DNA of 64,000 nt, taken from Actinomycetota bacterium (GTDB taxonomy: Bacteria > Margulisbacteria > Marinamargulisbacteria > GCA-2716485 > GCA-002719695). The notes under the pieces are model-generated. The model worked only from the letters and a program-made list of their open reading frames with translations. It did no database searches and was not told the DNA's origin. The DNA lies in NCBI GenBank assembly GCA_002697535.1, contig NZWE01000024.1:40700-104699 (forward strand), read 5' to 3'. The translations under genes were made by a program, and so were the position numbers. Shown in pieces: positions 8,516-17,074 of this stretch. Numbering within the stretch: the stretch's first letter is position 1; every line of letters begins with the position of its first letter.

Positions 8516-9178
8516 ATGCTTGATACAACCTCCTTTCATACGGCTCAGGAAAATATGCATTATGATGAAACCCAGTTTTCCTTAATCCAACCTGATTCTA
8601 ACCATCTTTTTTTTCGGTTTTATCCTTGGAAATCGCCTGCTTTAACACAATCTGAAAAACGTCCTCTTCCAGAAAACCTGTTATCATTTGACCATTCTTA
8701 TCGTCTTACAGGTGGTGGCATTGTCTTTCATTGCCCTGGTGATATTGTCTTTTCACACGCAGCTCCTATCAAACACCCCTTACTTCCTCATAAGCTAAAA
8801 GATAGGTGCTTATGGATGGCAAAATCTATTCAAGCTGCTTTAATTAAAGCTGGCATTCCTACTGATTTAGCAGCTGACTTACCTGAGCCTCAATCTGAAT
8901 CTAATATTATGTTTTGCAATGCCTATCACAATCCCTATGAATGTTTACTCGATAATCAAAAAATATGTGGGCTTGCTCTTAAAAAAACACGCCACGCTAT
9001 TATCTTTCAAGGAAGTATCCATCTTCATAATACAGAAACATACTTTACTGATATTCAAGATACCTATGGCTCTTATTTTACCCGTGGTTGCTCACACCTA
9101 TCATTACCTTTGGTTGATTCTATCATTAGCTATATCGCTCAAGAATTTCAAAATCAGCAGCTTCTTAACCATTCTTAG
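8516..9178 (+). CDS. Lipoate-protein ligase / octanoyltransferase family protein (BPL/LplA/LipM fold)
   Basis: The 220-residue protein has the landmarks of the biotin/lipoate ligase fold. AQENMHYDE corresponds to the N-terminal A-x-x-N-M-x-x-D-E of LplA/LipM. YRLTGGGIVFHCPGDIVFS corresponds to R-R-x-T-G-G-G-A-V-x-H. NQKICGLALKKTRHAIIFQGSI corresponds to the G-R-K-I-x-G-S-A-Q region with the catalytic Lys. A Cys in NIMFCNAYHNPYE sits near where LipM enzymes carry the acyl-thioester Cys. It probably transfers octanoate or lipoate to an E2/GcvH-type domain. It is shorter than LplA (about 330) and lacks the C-terminal accessory domain. Substrate choice cannot be fixed from sequence. Confidence 0.8.
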   Translation: MLDTTSFHTAQENMHYDETQFSLIQPDSNHLFFRFYPWKSPALTQSEKRPLPENLLSFDHSYRLTGGGIVFHCPGDIVFSHAAPIKHPLLPHKLKDRCLWMAKSIQAALIKAGIPTDLAADLPEPQSESNIMFCNAYHNPYECLLDNQKICGLALKKTRHAIIFQGSIHLHNTETYFTDIQDTYGSYFTRGCSHLSLPLVDSIISYIAQEFQNQQLLNHS

Positions 9179-9199
9179 GTCTCTATAGCGATCTTAAAT

Positions 9200-10540
9200 T
9201 TACTTTTCGATCTTTAATAACGCTTTTTGAAGATCATCCGATATATGTTCTTTGATATAGTTTTTTACATCTTTTGTTACTATCTTTATCGTTTTTTTAG
9301 ATGATGTTGGCGCTTCAAACATATAATCTAACATAATTTCTTCCATTATCCCTCTTAATGCCCTTGCTCCCACTTTTCGTTTTTGTGCGACTGTTGCAAT
9401 TAAAGATAACGCCTTATCATCAAATTCAATAATGACATTATCCATTGATAATAGTTTTTGATATTGTTTTGTAATAGCATTTTTAGGCTCTTTTAAAATT
9501 TTAACTAATGCTTTTTGATCTAAATCATCTAAGGCTACATTAATTGGTAATCTTCCAATTAATTCGGGTATAATCCCATACTTTAATAAATCTTCTTGTA
9601 ATACATGCTTAAAAATACTTTCTTTTTGGATATTTCCTGATTCTGATCCTGATAAAAAGCCAATATTTCTTGTATTTAATCGCTGTTCAATAATAGGCTC
9701 TAACCCCTGAAAGGCACCTCCGCATATAAACAAAATATTGGATGTATTTACTTGAATAAACTCTTGTTGAGGATGTTTCCTTCCTCCTTTCATAGGAACA
9801 TTTACCGTTGTACCCTCTAACATTTTTAATAATGCCTGCTGAACCCCCTCTCCAGAGACATCCCTGGTAATGGATGGGTTTTCAGATTTTCTTGAAATCT
9901 TATCGATCTCGTCAATATAGATAATGCCCTTTTCTGCTAAACTTACATCGTAATCAGCTACTTGTAATAAGCGATATATAGCGGATTCAACATCTTCTCC
10001 AACATAACCTGCCTCGGTCAATGTTGTTGCATCTGCAATCGTAAAGGGTACTTTTAAAAAGTTAGCCAATGTTTGTGCAAATAATGTTTTTCCTGTTCCT
10101 GTTGCTCCAATTAACAAGACATTACTTTTCTGTAATTCAATATCTTTTAATGCATCATCACTCTTAAAAAATAATCGCTTATAATGATTGTAAACTGCCA
10201 CTGATAATACGCGCTTGGCTCTATCCTGACCAATAATATAATCATTTAAGACACTTAGAATTTGTTTCGGTTTTGGTAAATTCTTTTTTGTAAATTCGAT
10301 TTTCTCTTTTTCTGTTTTCTTTCCTGATTGTGCGACAACGGGTTGTTTAGTAGTTGATGACCCTGTCGCTTCCTTTTGATTGTTTACGGGGATAGGATCC
10401 TGAGATGATTCTAGAATTTGATAACACGATTCAATACATTCATTACAAATATTTAAGCTAGGACCTACAATAATTTTAGCCACTAAATGCTGTGGTTTCC
10501 CACAAAATGAACAAACTAATAAATCATTATGGTCTGCCAT
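9200..10540 (-). CDS. clpX: ATP-dependent Clp protease ATP-binding subunit ClpX
   Basis: This is the AAA+ unfoldase that feeds tagged proteins to ClpP. An N-terminal C4 zinc domain (CSFCGK...CNECIESC, residues 10-39) is followed by Walker A GATGTGKT, Walker [12 protein letters not shown], pore loop GYVGEDVE, sensor residues and a C-terminal small domain ending in [17 protein letters not shown]. The 446 residues are slightly longer than usual because of a linker of about 40 residues rich in Ser/Thr/Gln/Lys after the zinc domain. The gene begins six bases after clpP, in the conserved tig-clpP-clpX order. Confidence 0.97.
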   Translation of the reverse strand: MADHNDLLVCSFCGKPQHLVAKIIVGPSLNICNECIESCYQILESSQDPIPVNNQKEATGSSTTKQPVVAQSGKKTEKEKIEFTKKNLPKPKQILSVLNDYIIGQDRAKRVLSVAVYNHYKRLFFKSDDALKDIELQKSNVLLIGATGTGKTLFAQTLANFLKVPFTIADATTLTEAGYVGEDVESAIYRLLQVADYDVSLAEKGIIYIDEIDKISRKSENPSITRDVSGEGVQQALLKMLEGTTVNVPMKGGRKHPQQEFIQVNTSNILFICGGAFQGLEPIIEQRLNTRNIGFLSGSESGNIQKESIFKHVLQEDLLKYGIIPELIGRLPINVALDDLDQKALVKILKEPKNAITKQYQKLLSMDNVIIEFDDKALSLIATVAQKRKVGARALRGIMEEIMLDYMFEAPTSSKKTIKIVTKDVKNYIKEHISDDLQKALLKIEK

Positions 10541-10546
10541 TATTAT

Positions 10547-11134
10547 TTATTTAATTGGTTTTGTAATAACATCATCAATGATGCCATACTTCTTTGCTTC
10601 AGGGGCCGACATAAAAAAGTCTCTATCTGTATCTTTAACAATTTTTTTAATAGGTTGTCCCGTTCGCTCTGCTAATATATCGTTTAGTACTTCTTTAATT
10701 CTTAAAATTTCTTTCGCTTGGATTTCAATATCGGTAGCTTGTCCTTGCGCACCCCCTAATGGCTGATGCAACATAATACGTGAATTTGGTAAGGCATATC
10801 GACGACCTGGTTCACCTGCTGTCAATAAAAAGGCTCCCATAGAGGCAGCTTGTCCCATACAAATCGTGGATACCTTAGTTTTAATAAACTGCATGGTATC
10901 AAAAATTGCCATTCCTGCCGTTACAACACCACCAGGACTATTGATATATAAATAAGCATCTCTTTCAGAATCTTCTGCTTCTAAAAATAATAATTGAGAA
11001 ATTACCAAGTTTGCTACGGTATCATCAATGGCTTCATGTAAAAATATAATTCTCTCTTTTAATAATCTTGAATAGATATCGTAAGATCTTTCCCCTCTTC
11101 CTGTTTGCTCGATAACCATAGGTACTAATGGCAT
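10547..11134 (-). CDS. clpP: ATP-dependent Clp protease proteolytic subunit ClpP
   Basis: This is the serine peptidase of the Clp protease. The catalytic triad is visible at canonical positions: Ser98 in GQAASMGA, His123 in MLHQP, and Asp172 in DTDRDFF. The 195-residue length is standard, and the N-terminus [25 protein letters not shown] is the usual ClpP start (here only the first residues [16 protein letters not shown] are diagnostic). An AAGGAGG Shine-Dalgarno sequence stands six bases upstream of the ATG. It lies between tig and clpX and serves ClpX and probably the ClpC encoded at 53-55 kb. Confidence 0.97.
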   Translation of the reverse strand: MPLVPMVIEQTGRGERSYDIYSRLLKERIIFLHEAIDDTVANLVISQLLFLEAEDSERDAYLYINSPGGVVTAGMAIFDTMQFIKTKVSTICMGQAASMGAFLLTAGEPGRRYALPNSRIMLHQPLGGAQGQATDIEIQAKEILRIKEVLNDILAERTGQPIKKIVKDTDRDFFMSAPEAKKYGIIDDVITKPIK

Positions 11135-11162
11135 AATGTCCTCCTTATTTTCTTACTAAAAA

Positions 11163-12461
11163 TTATGCTTTCTTTTCTACAATTTTGGCATGTTCAATCA
11201 AGAAATCAAAGACTTTTTTTTGTTTAATCATTTGTGTTAACCCATTTTCATTAATCTTTTGTCGTTCTTCTGCTATCTTCTCATCCGTAGTTGCCTCTGG
11301 TTTCATACGCTGAATTTCTTCTTTAATATCCTTATCATCAGCGGTAATACCTTCTTTCTTTTCAATAGCTTCTATTACCAATTGTTGCTTTACACGCTTT
11401 TCTGTATTGGTCATTAACTGTTTATTAAAATCTTCTTCACTTTGTTGTGTCATTTTCAAATAAGTTTCAATCGTACCCCCTGATTGTTTTATCGTTGCTG
11501 CAAAATAAGCTTTATCTTGTTCTAATTCATATTTCAACATTGATTCAGGAATATCAAAGGATGTCTTATCAATAATAGAATCTATTAAATCTGTCTTTAA
11601 CTTTTCATCTACTTCATTTTTTCGCTGATCTTCTAATGATTTCTGAATATTTTCTTTTAATTCTGCGGCTGTTTTATATTGTGTTAACTTGCTTACTAAT
11701 TCATCCGTTACCTCAGGTACAAATTTTTCTTTTACTTCTGTAACAACAACTTTAAAATCAACCTTCTTTCCTGCTACATCTTTTAAGTGATATTCTTTAT
11801 CGTAATCTACTGAAAAAGATAGTTCTTCATTTGCTTTTTTACCTACTAAATTATCGTCAAATTTTTCTGAAAAAATACTGGTACCTACACCAACCCCCAC
11901 ATTTTCCTTTGTCCATTTTGAAAATCCTTCCCCATCGATAGTCGCCTCAACATTTGCTTTTAATAAATCTTCTTTTTGCACGTCCCTTTCAACTACCTTA
12001 TATTCTACAGCTGAGTTTTGTAACTGTTGTAATTGTGCTTGAATCAGATCTTCTGAAATAGCTACAGCTTCTTTTTCAACTTTAATACCTTTATATTTAT
12101 CTACCTTTATTTCTGGTTTTACATCAACATCACACGTAAATGTTAATGGTTCATTTTCTTTATATTCATTAATTGATAGATTTTGTGGATAATCTACAAC
12201 ATCTAACTTCTCTTCCTGAATCGCTTTTAAATAGGTAATATTAACAGCTTCTGTAATCCCATCTTTTAATAAAATTTCTTTTCCATAATGCTTTTCAAAA
12301 ACGTTTCGTGGCACCTTTCCTGCACGAAAACCAGGGACTTTGGCTTGCTTTACCATACTATTAAAGGCTTTTGTAATACCTTCATCTAATATCTCTAATG
12401 AGACTTCTATCTCTAAAGATACGGTATTGTTTGTTCGTTTTGATTTTAATATTTTCATCAT
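11163..12461 (-). CDS. tig: Trigger factor
   Basis: This is the ribosome-associated chaperone and peptidyl-prolyl isomerase. The N-terminal ribosome-binding domain carries the signature GFRAGKVPRNVFEKHYG (residues about 44-60). A central FKBP-like domain (about 160-245) and a helical C-terminal arm follow. At 432 residues it is a normal length. Two ATGs are adjacent (12461 and 12458). A TAAAAT box at 12474-12469 ends seven bases before the first ATG, and the intervening AGGTGAA also resembles a weak Shine-Dalgarno, so either leaderless or very short-leader translation is possible. Confidence 0.95.
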   Translation of the reverse strand: MMKILKSKRTNNTVSLEIEVSLEILDEGITKAFNSMVKQAKVPGFRAGKVPRNVFEKHYGKEILLKDGITEAVNITYLKAIQEEKLDVVDYPQNLSINEYKENEPLTFTCDVDVKPEIKVDKYKGIKVEKEAVAISEDLIQAQLQQLQNSAVEYKVVERDVQKEDLLKANVEATIDGEGFSKWTKENVGVGVGTSIFSEKFDDNLVGKKANEELSFSVDYDKEYHLKDVAGKKVDFKVVVTEVKEKFVPEVTDELVSKLTQYKTAAELKENIQKSLEDQRKNEVDEKLKTDLIDSIIDKTSFDIPESMLKYELEQDKAYFAATIKQSGGTIETYLKMTQQSEEDFNKQLMTNTEKRVKQQLVIEAIEKKEGITADDKDIKEEIQRMKPEATTDEKIAEERQKINENGLTQMIKQKKVFDFLIEHAKIVEKKA

Positions 12462-12468
12462 TTCACCT

Positions 12469-12474
12469 ATTTTA
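12469..12474 (-). promoter_or_regulatory. -10 box of a probable leaderless promoter (tig-clpP-clpX)
   Basis: On the minus strand, TAAAAT at 12474-12469 ends seven bases before the tig ATG at 12461. The region 12462-12582 between folC and tig otherwise shows only A/T-rich sequence. Confidence 0.4.
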
Positions 12475-12582
12475 TTCTAAGTTAGTTTCGTTATATGTTT
12501 TCATAGATAATCTATGTCATACACACGTTCAGTTTGTTTAGTTTAATCCTAAGTAATCCTTACTGTAAAGTATATACCTGTT

Positions 12583-13764
12583 TTAGAATATATTAATTGC
12601 CCTTTTTGTCTTATAAAAATTGCCAATAAAATAAATACTTCCCGTTATTACAATTAGGGGACTTTCTGGAATATCTTCCCCTAAAGTATATAGTGGTAAC
12701 GATGCTTTAAAATAGTTACTTACAGACTCTTTTTTATGTGCCAATGTTTTATCGAACTCACAATAATAAAACGTATCTCCTAGTGTTTTTATGATAGGTA
12801 TCATTATATGTAATGGCTTGGAACAATGAATTCCAAATATAACAGATACTGACTTTGTATTATGATAGCGTTTTAGATTGTCTCTTAACGATTTTAACCC
12901 TTGGCCATTATGGGCTCCATCTATAATTACTGTTTGATTATTATGTTTTAAATTTGTAAAACGACCCCAACTAACGGCCTTTTTTACGCCCCTCTTTACA
13001 GCGTCTTCATCTATATTAGGAAATACTATTTTAATTGCACGTAATGCCAAACTAGCATTGACCCCTTGCTGCTTTCCCTGCAATAACCAATCACTTCCCA
13101 CTGCTACTGGCGCCTCCATCCAGATAGGAGCTTCTTTTTCTATTGCTTTTTTATCTATCACATTTAAGCTAACTACGTCTTGCTGATTTGTAGTTACTAT
13201 TGGAATATTTTTTTTAATAATACCCGCTTTTTCTTGTGCAATCTTATCTAGGGTATCCCCAAGTATGGCTTGATGATCATAATCAATTTGAGTGATAACA
13301 GAGCAATTCGGAATAATGATATTAGTTGCATCTAAACGCCCTCCCAACCCTACTTCTACCAAACAAATAGCTGGTTTTTTTTTATAAAAATATAATAATG
13401 CCATCATGGTTAACGTTTCAAATTCAGTTAACCCATTCTTCATACTATCTTTACATTGATTAAAAAGATCACAAAAATCCTGCTCAGAAATAGGAATCCC
13501 ATTTACTGCTATTCGTTCGGTATAACTTACCAGATGAGGTGAAGTAAACGTCCCTACTGAATAGCCAGCTTCTTGGCATATGGCTTGCATAAACGCAATT
13601 GTTGATCCTTTCCCATTGGTTCCTGCTACATGAATTATTTTATTTAGTTGTTGTTCAGGATTACCTAAAGCCTTTAACACAGGCTTTAATCGATCTAATC
13701 GGTAATCAATTCCTTTCTTGATTGCTAAGGTTTGCAACTGCTTTACGGCCTCTTCATATGTCAT
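12583..13764 (-). CDS. folC: Bifunctional folylpolyglutamate / dihydrofolate synthase
   Basis: This enzyme adds glutamate to folates and/or makes dihydrofolate. It shows the Mur-ligase-like ATP site HVAGTNGKGSTIAFM (residues about 45-59), TFTSPHLVSYTERI, the VEVGLGGRLDATNI motif, the DYDHQAILGDTLDKIAQEKAGI segment and a C-terminal IDGAHNGQG. The 393 residues are on the short side for FolC (about 420), with the shortfall in the C-terminal domain. The ATG at 13764 has no Shine-Dalgarno; TACACT stands seven bases upstream. Confidence 0.93.
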   Translation of the reverse strand: MTYEEAVKQLQTLAIKKGIDYRLDRLKPVLKALGNPEQQLNKIIHVAGTNGKGSTIAFMQAICQEAGYSVGTFTSPHLVSYTERIAVNGIPISEQDFCDLFNQCKDSMKNGLTEFETLTMMALLYFYKKKPAICLVEVGLGGRLDATNIIIPNCSVITQIDYDHQAILGDTLDKIAQEKAGIIKKNIPIVTTNQQDVVSLNVIDKKAIEKEAPIWMEAPVAVGSDWLLQGKQQGVNASLALRAIKIVFPNIDEDAVKRGVKKAVSWGRFTNLKHNNQTVIIDGAHNGQGLKSLRDNLKRYHNTKSVSVIFGIHCSKPLHIMIPIIKTLGDTFYYCEFDKTLAHKKESVSNYFKASLPLYTLGEDIPESPLIVITGSIYFIGNFYKTKRAINIF

Positions 13765-13771
13765 GGTAAAT

Positions 13772-13777
13772 AGTGTA
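13772..13777 (-). promoter_or_regulatory. -10 box of a probable leaderless promoter (folC)
   Basis: On the minus strand, TACACT at 13777-13772 ends seven bases before the folC ATG. Confidence 0.55.
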
Positions 13778-13851
13778 GCGTATTTTATTAAAAAATAGAG
13801 CTATTTCTTACTTAAGGATACTAGACTATCGTCATGACTATTATTTTTCGC

Positions 13852-13857
13852 TATAAT
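13852..13857 (+). promoter_or_regulatory. -10 box upstream of tRNA-Arg
   Basis: A consensus TATAAT ends 14 bases before the first base of the tRNA. No good -35 hexamer is seen. Confidence 0.55.
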
Positions 13858-13871
13858 CACTTTTACTATTA

Positions 13872-13945
<74 letters not shown>

Positions 13946-14077
13946 CCAGTTGAAGCAAAGCGGAAACTGGCAAGCCACCGAATGAGCGCCGACTGATTAA
14001 GGAGGATAAGCGAAAGCCGTGTAGGCTTGAGTTAAGTAATTGAGGCTGCCCGGCTCAAAATAACGAACTTTTTTTGA
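13946..14077 (+). ncRNA. Candidate structured RNA downstream of tRNA-Arg
   Basis: This non-coding stretch of about 130 bases is near 50% G+C in an AT-rich genome. It contains three local hairpins: a 7-bp stem GCCAGTT/AACTGGC (about 13945-13973), AAGCC/GGCTT around a GTGTA loop (near 14015-14030), and TTGAG/CTCAA around GCTGCCCGG (near 14040-14058). A seven-T run follows at about 14070. No reading frame accounts for it. It might be a small RNA co-transcribed with the tRNA and ended by the last hairpin, or a remnant of an element integrated at the tRNA. It matches no RNA family I can name. Confidence 0.4.
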
Positions 14078-14199
14078 TCACGCGTATCTCCCATTTCTTG
14101 ATATTTATTATTTTTTCTACTAGTTTTAGTAATACTTTTAAATATTCTAAAATCAGTATTTACCGTAAGATATATTTTACGCTATTCTTATTTATGTAT

Positions 14200-14376
14200 A
14201 TGAAACGTAACAGTAGCCCATGTATATCTGACTGCCATTTTGTTGGAAAGCATAAGTGGTGCCAAGGTTGTGGACGTACTCTGGATGAATGCAAACAATG
14301 GAAGCATATGAAACCCTATTCCAAAAAACGACTTCTCAAAAATTTAAACAAAAGAATGGCTATTATTAAACGTTAA
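14200..14376 (+). CDS. DUF1289 family small protein
   Basis: A small cysteine-rich protein with the DUF1289 pattern: P-C-I-S-x-C, then KWCQGCGRTLDECKQW and a basic C-terminus. The four cysteines (PCISDCH and CQGC) suggest a zinc or iron-sulphur knuckle; the function is unknown. The frame is open back to 14074, but residues before MKRNSSPC are hydrophobic and unlike the family, so I place the start at the ATG at 14200 (58 residues; 14194 is an alternative). No Shine-Dalgarno is visible; TATTCT lies at 14183-14188. Confidence 0.7.
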   Translation: MKRNSSPCISDCHFVGKHKWCQGCGRTLDECKQWKHMKPYSKKRLLKNLNKRMAIIKR

Positions 14377-14430
14377 AATTTCAAAAATTGTGATATAAAT
14401 TAAATTCAATAAAAAAGGAAGGAATAATCA

Positions 14431-15780
14431 ATGCAAAATACACAAAAAAAAGTTCCCGTAACAATTCTTACAGGATTTCTTGGATCAGGAAAAACCACTT
14501 TACTCAATCGCATCCTTAGTGAGAAACATGGCAAGCGTATTGCTGTTATTGAAAATGAATATGGTGAGGTAGGCATTGATCAAGGTCTGGTAATAGATGT
14601 GGAAGAAGAAATATTTGAAATGTCTAATGGGTGTATTTGTTGTACAGTGCGAGGTGATTTAATTCGGGTTCTTAGTAATCTGATGAAACGACGAGATAAG
14701 TTTGATTATGTACTGGTTGAAACAACAGGCCTTGCAGACCCAGGCCCAGTAGCACAAACCTTTTTTATGGATGATGAAATTAGCTTAGAGTTTAAGCTTG
14801 ATGGTATCGTGACTCTTGTGGATGCTTTTCACATTAATCAACAATTAGGGCGTAGTGATGAAAGTACCGAACAAATTGCATTCGCCGATGTGATTGTCTT
14901 AAATAAAATCGATCTTGTTAATAATGAGGAGCTAGATGTCCTGGAATCTCGTTTACGTAAAATGAATAAAATGGCCAAAATAGTACGTAGCGAGATGGCT
15001 GAAACTCCGATAAATACGGTTTTAAATTTAGGTGCATTTAATTTAGATGAAGCGCTAGTTCGTCGTCCAACTTTTTTAGAACCAGAGTATCCATTTGAAT
15101 GGACAGGAATCTACTCTATGGAACCCGGGCAATCTGAGATTACTCTTGCAGAAGGGCCTGACCCATCTATGTCTTTGGTTGTAGTAGCTGATCAGGGAAA
15201 AGAAGATCAAGCTTTACGTAACAGTGCAGAACGCTGTGTCCGTCTCTATTCTGAAGATGCAAAGCAAATTCAACCAGGCGAACTTATTCCACAAGATTCA
15301 CACGTCATGCTCGACTTGTCATCGTCTGGACGAAAATCGTTTTATTTGCAGACAGAAAATAAAATACAAGTGGGTCTTTTTGCTCAACATACCGCTGAAG
15401 AATTTGATATTCAAGTGTTAACAAAAGACAAAACAACTATACCAGTTGAGACTGAACGAACATGGGTGGCACAACATGAACATGATGATGAAGTGGGTTC
15501 TATCTCGATTGAAATAAATGGAGATGTAGAAGAAAAAAAATTAGAAAAATGGCTTTCTAAACTACTTGCTGAAAAAGGAATAGATATTTTTCGTATGAAA
15601 GGCTTTATCAGTATTTCTGGAGAACCTAACCGATTTATATTTCAAGGTGTTCACATGCTTTTTGATGGAAAACCAGATCGTCCATGGGGAAATTCACCAC
15701 GTCGAAACCAGCTAGTATTTATTGGTCGAAACTTGGATGAACAAGATATACGTCAAAGTTTTGAAGCTTGTTTAATATAA
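14431..15780 (+). CDS. CobW/COG0523 family GTP-binding metallochaperone
   Basis: This is a G3E-family GTPase of the kind that delivers zinc, cobalt or other metals to client enzymes. It has P-loop GFLGSGKTT (residues 15-23), the metal-binding CxCC motif in SNGCICCTVRGD (about 70-81), LVETTGLADPGPV, and NKID for guanine recognition. The CobW C-terminal domain occupies the last 95 residues (GSISIEINGDVE to the end). At 449 residues it is longer than the usual 320-400, because of about 120 residues between GTPase and C-terminal domains ending in a His/Asp-rich stretch QHEHDDE. An AAGGAAGG Shine-Dalgarno precedes the start. It is ten bases from the WD40 gene. Both genes look richer in G+C than their surroundings. 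Confidence 0.9.
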   Translation: MQNTQKKVPVTILTGFLGSGKTTLLNRILSEKHGKRIAVIENEYGEVGIDQGLVIDVEEEIFEMSNGCICCTVRGDLIRVLSNLMKRRDKFDYVLVETTGLADPGPVAQTFFMDDEISLEFKLDGIVTLVDAFHINQQLGRSDESTEQIAFADVIVLNKIDLVNNEELDVLESRLRKMNKMAKIVRSEMAETPINTVLNLGAFNLDEALVRRPTFLEPEYPFEWTGIYSMEPGQSEITLAEGPDPSMSLVVVADQGKEDQALRNSAERCVRLYSEDAKQIQPGELIPQDSHVMLDLSSSGRKSFYLQTENKIQVGLFAQHTAEEFDIQVLTKDKTTIPVETERTWVAQHEHDDEVGSISIEINGDVEEKKLEKWLSKLLAEKGIDIFRMKGFISISGEPNRFIFQGVHMLFDGKPDRPWGNSPRRNQLVFIGRNLDEQDIRQSFEACLI

Positions 15781-15790
15781 AAACTAAGAT

Positions 15791-16801
15791 ATGGCTTTAC
15801 AAAATAACTGGAATGCATCGGTAAATGATTATGCAATTTCTGGCGGTTGGAATTGTGATGGTAACTCACTTGTTGTAAGTGATGCATCTGGCGGTATCTA
15901 TGTTTTCAATGGGAAATCGGGCGAAGTTATTTGGTCACAAAAACAAGTTCATGCCGTTGGTGGACTATCAACAGCAATGCATCCATTTAAAAACAAGTTT
16001 GTTACCACAGGTCAAGATTCTCGTATTCTTATTTGGGATACCTATGAAAATAATATAATAAAAGAAATAAATTTAGGTCATGGTTGGGTAGAAAATGTCG
16101 AGTGGTCACAAGATGGAAAATGGCTTGCTGCTTCGTGTTCTCGCACTGTGTATATTTATAATGAAACTGGTGACGAAGTATGGCGATCAGATGATCACAA
16201 TAGTACAGTGAGCCAAATTGCCTGGGCAGCTAACAATGAATTAGCCACGGCATGCTATGGTAAAGTCACTTTTTTTGATGCTTTATCCGGAAAACAAACA
16301 CAAACGTTGGAATGGAAAGGATCCTTAATATCAATGGTATTAAGTCCAAATGGTGATATCGTTGCATGTGGGAGTCAGGATAATTCAGTTCATTTTTGGC
16401 GTCGCTCTACAGGTAAAGATTCGATGATGTCTGGCTATCCATTCAAACCTGATTCTCTCAGCTTTGACGAAACTGGAACATTTTTAGCAACCGGAGGGAA
16501 TGTAGATGTAACAGTTTGGAGTTTCCAGGGAAAAGGTCCGGAAGGAACCACGCCTCTCTCTTTAGAACAACACGCTGAACCCCTTACCTCGCTAGCTTTT
16601 TCTAATCGTGGGTTAAATTTAGCTTCTGGATCTCGTGATGGTACAGTCGTGTTATGGGGACTTAGAATGGATAATAAAGAAAGTGATTTAAGTGAAACCC
16701 GTCTAACGGATTCGGTTTCAAATTTGTATTGGCATCCAGATGACAAGGCGTTGGCTGCGTTAGATGGACAAGGTGTTATTACAGTTTGGCATGTTACATA
16801 A
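15791..16801 (+). CDS. WD40-repeat beta-propeller protein
   Basis: 336 residues consist of about seven WD40 blades, with clear GxDxxxxxWD-type ends such as GQDSRILIWD, GSQDNSVHFWR, GGNVDVTVWS, GSRDGTVVLWG and LDGQGVITVWH. It has no signal peptide or other domain, so it is a cytoplasmic propeller, presumably a protein-interaction partner of the CobW GTPase encoded just upstream. The partnership is inferred from the ten-base spacing. Its last 57 bases are duplicated at 18795-18859. Confidence 0.88.
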   Translation: MALQNNWNASVNDYAISGGWNCDGNSLVVSDASGGIYVFNGKSGEVIWSQKQVHAVGGLSTAMHPFKNKFVTTGQDSRILIWDTYENNIIKEINLGHGWVENVEWSQDGKWLAASCSRTVYIYNETGDEVWRSDDHNSTVSQIAWAANNELATACYGKVTFFDALSGKQTQTLEWKGSLISMVLSPNGDIVACGSQDNSVHFWRRSTGKDSMMSGYPFKPDSLSFDETGTFLATGGNVDVTVWSFQGKGPEGTTPLSLEQHAEPLTSLAFSNRGLNLASGSRDGTVVLWGLRMDNKESDLSETRLTDSVSNLYWHPDDKALAALDGQGVITVWHVT

Positions 16802-16809
16802 CCCAAACA
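16745..16809 (+). repeat. 65-bp direct repeat, copy 1 (3' end of WD40 gene)
   Basis: This stretch covers the last 19 codons of the WD40 gene, including its stop, and eight bases beyond. It is identical over 65 bases to 18795-18859. Both bounds are exact: 16744 is C against A, and 16810 is G against A. Confidence 0.95.
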
Positions 16810-17009
16810 GCTGACATTATTTGAAGTTTTGATGTTGTTAAATCTTTAGTTAAAGATCAAGATATTTATCCTAAACGGACCATCAAGTATGGTTTTCGCC
16901 AATTTTTGTTTGAAAAAACGCAAGAAAAATGTGGCTATGAAGGATGCTTTACCTTATTGCATAGTGATGAACTTTTGGTCGATGATCTTCGAAAATTGTG
17001 GCAAAAGCA
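16810..17009 (+). pseudogene. Decayed internal fragment of a glycosyltransferase gene
   Basis: About 200 bases align without gaps of consequence to 20445-20645 of the intact glycosyltransferase at 20316-21152, at roughly 85% identity by eye. The same frame reads SFDVVKSLVKDQDIYPKRT and later LLHSDELLVDD, against SFDVVKSLIKDQDLYPKRT and LLHGDELLVDD. The fragment begins abruptly at the end of the 65-bp repeat, contains an in-frame TGA near its start, and lacks both ends of the gene, so it cannot be functional. Confidence 0.85.
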
Positions 17010-17074
17010 ATCTTATTAAATGAACATATAACTACATATCAGCTTAAAACTAATATTAAAGCCCCTGTTTCAAA

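Noticed and set aside
13946-14077. Group I/II intron, SRP RNA, 6S RNA or tmRNA after the tRNA
   Set aside because: None of their diagnostic sequences (domain V, SRP tetraloop motif, tmRNA tag frame) can be found, and the tRNA itself is complete.
14074-14199. N-terminal extension of the DUF1289 protein
   Set aside because: The 42 extra residues are hydrophobic, unlike the family, and begin within the T-run after the RNA hairpin.
16435-16806. 123-codon open frame antisense to the WD40 gene
   Set aside because: It is a shadow of a strongly supported WD40 frame, with no ribosome binding site or recognisable protein character.
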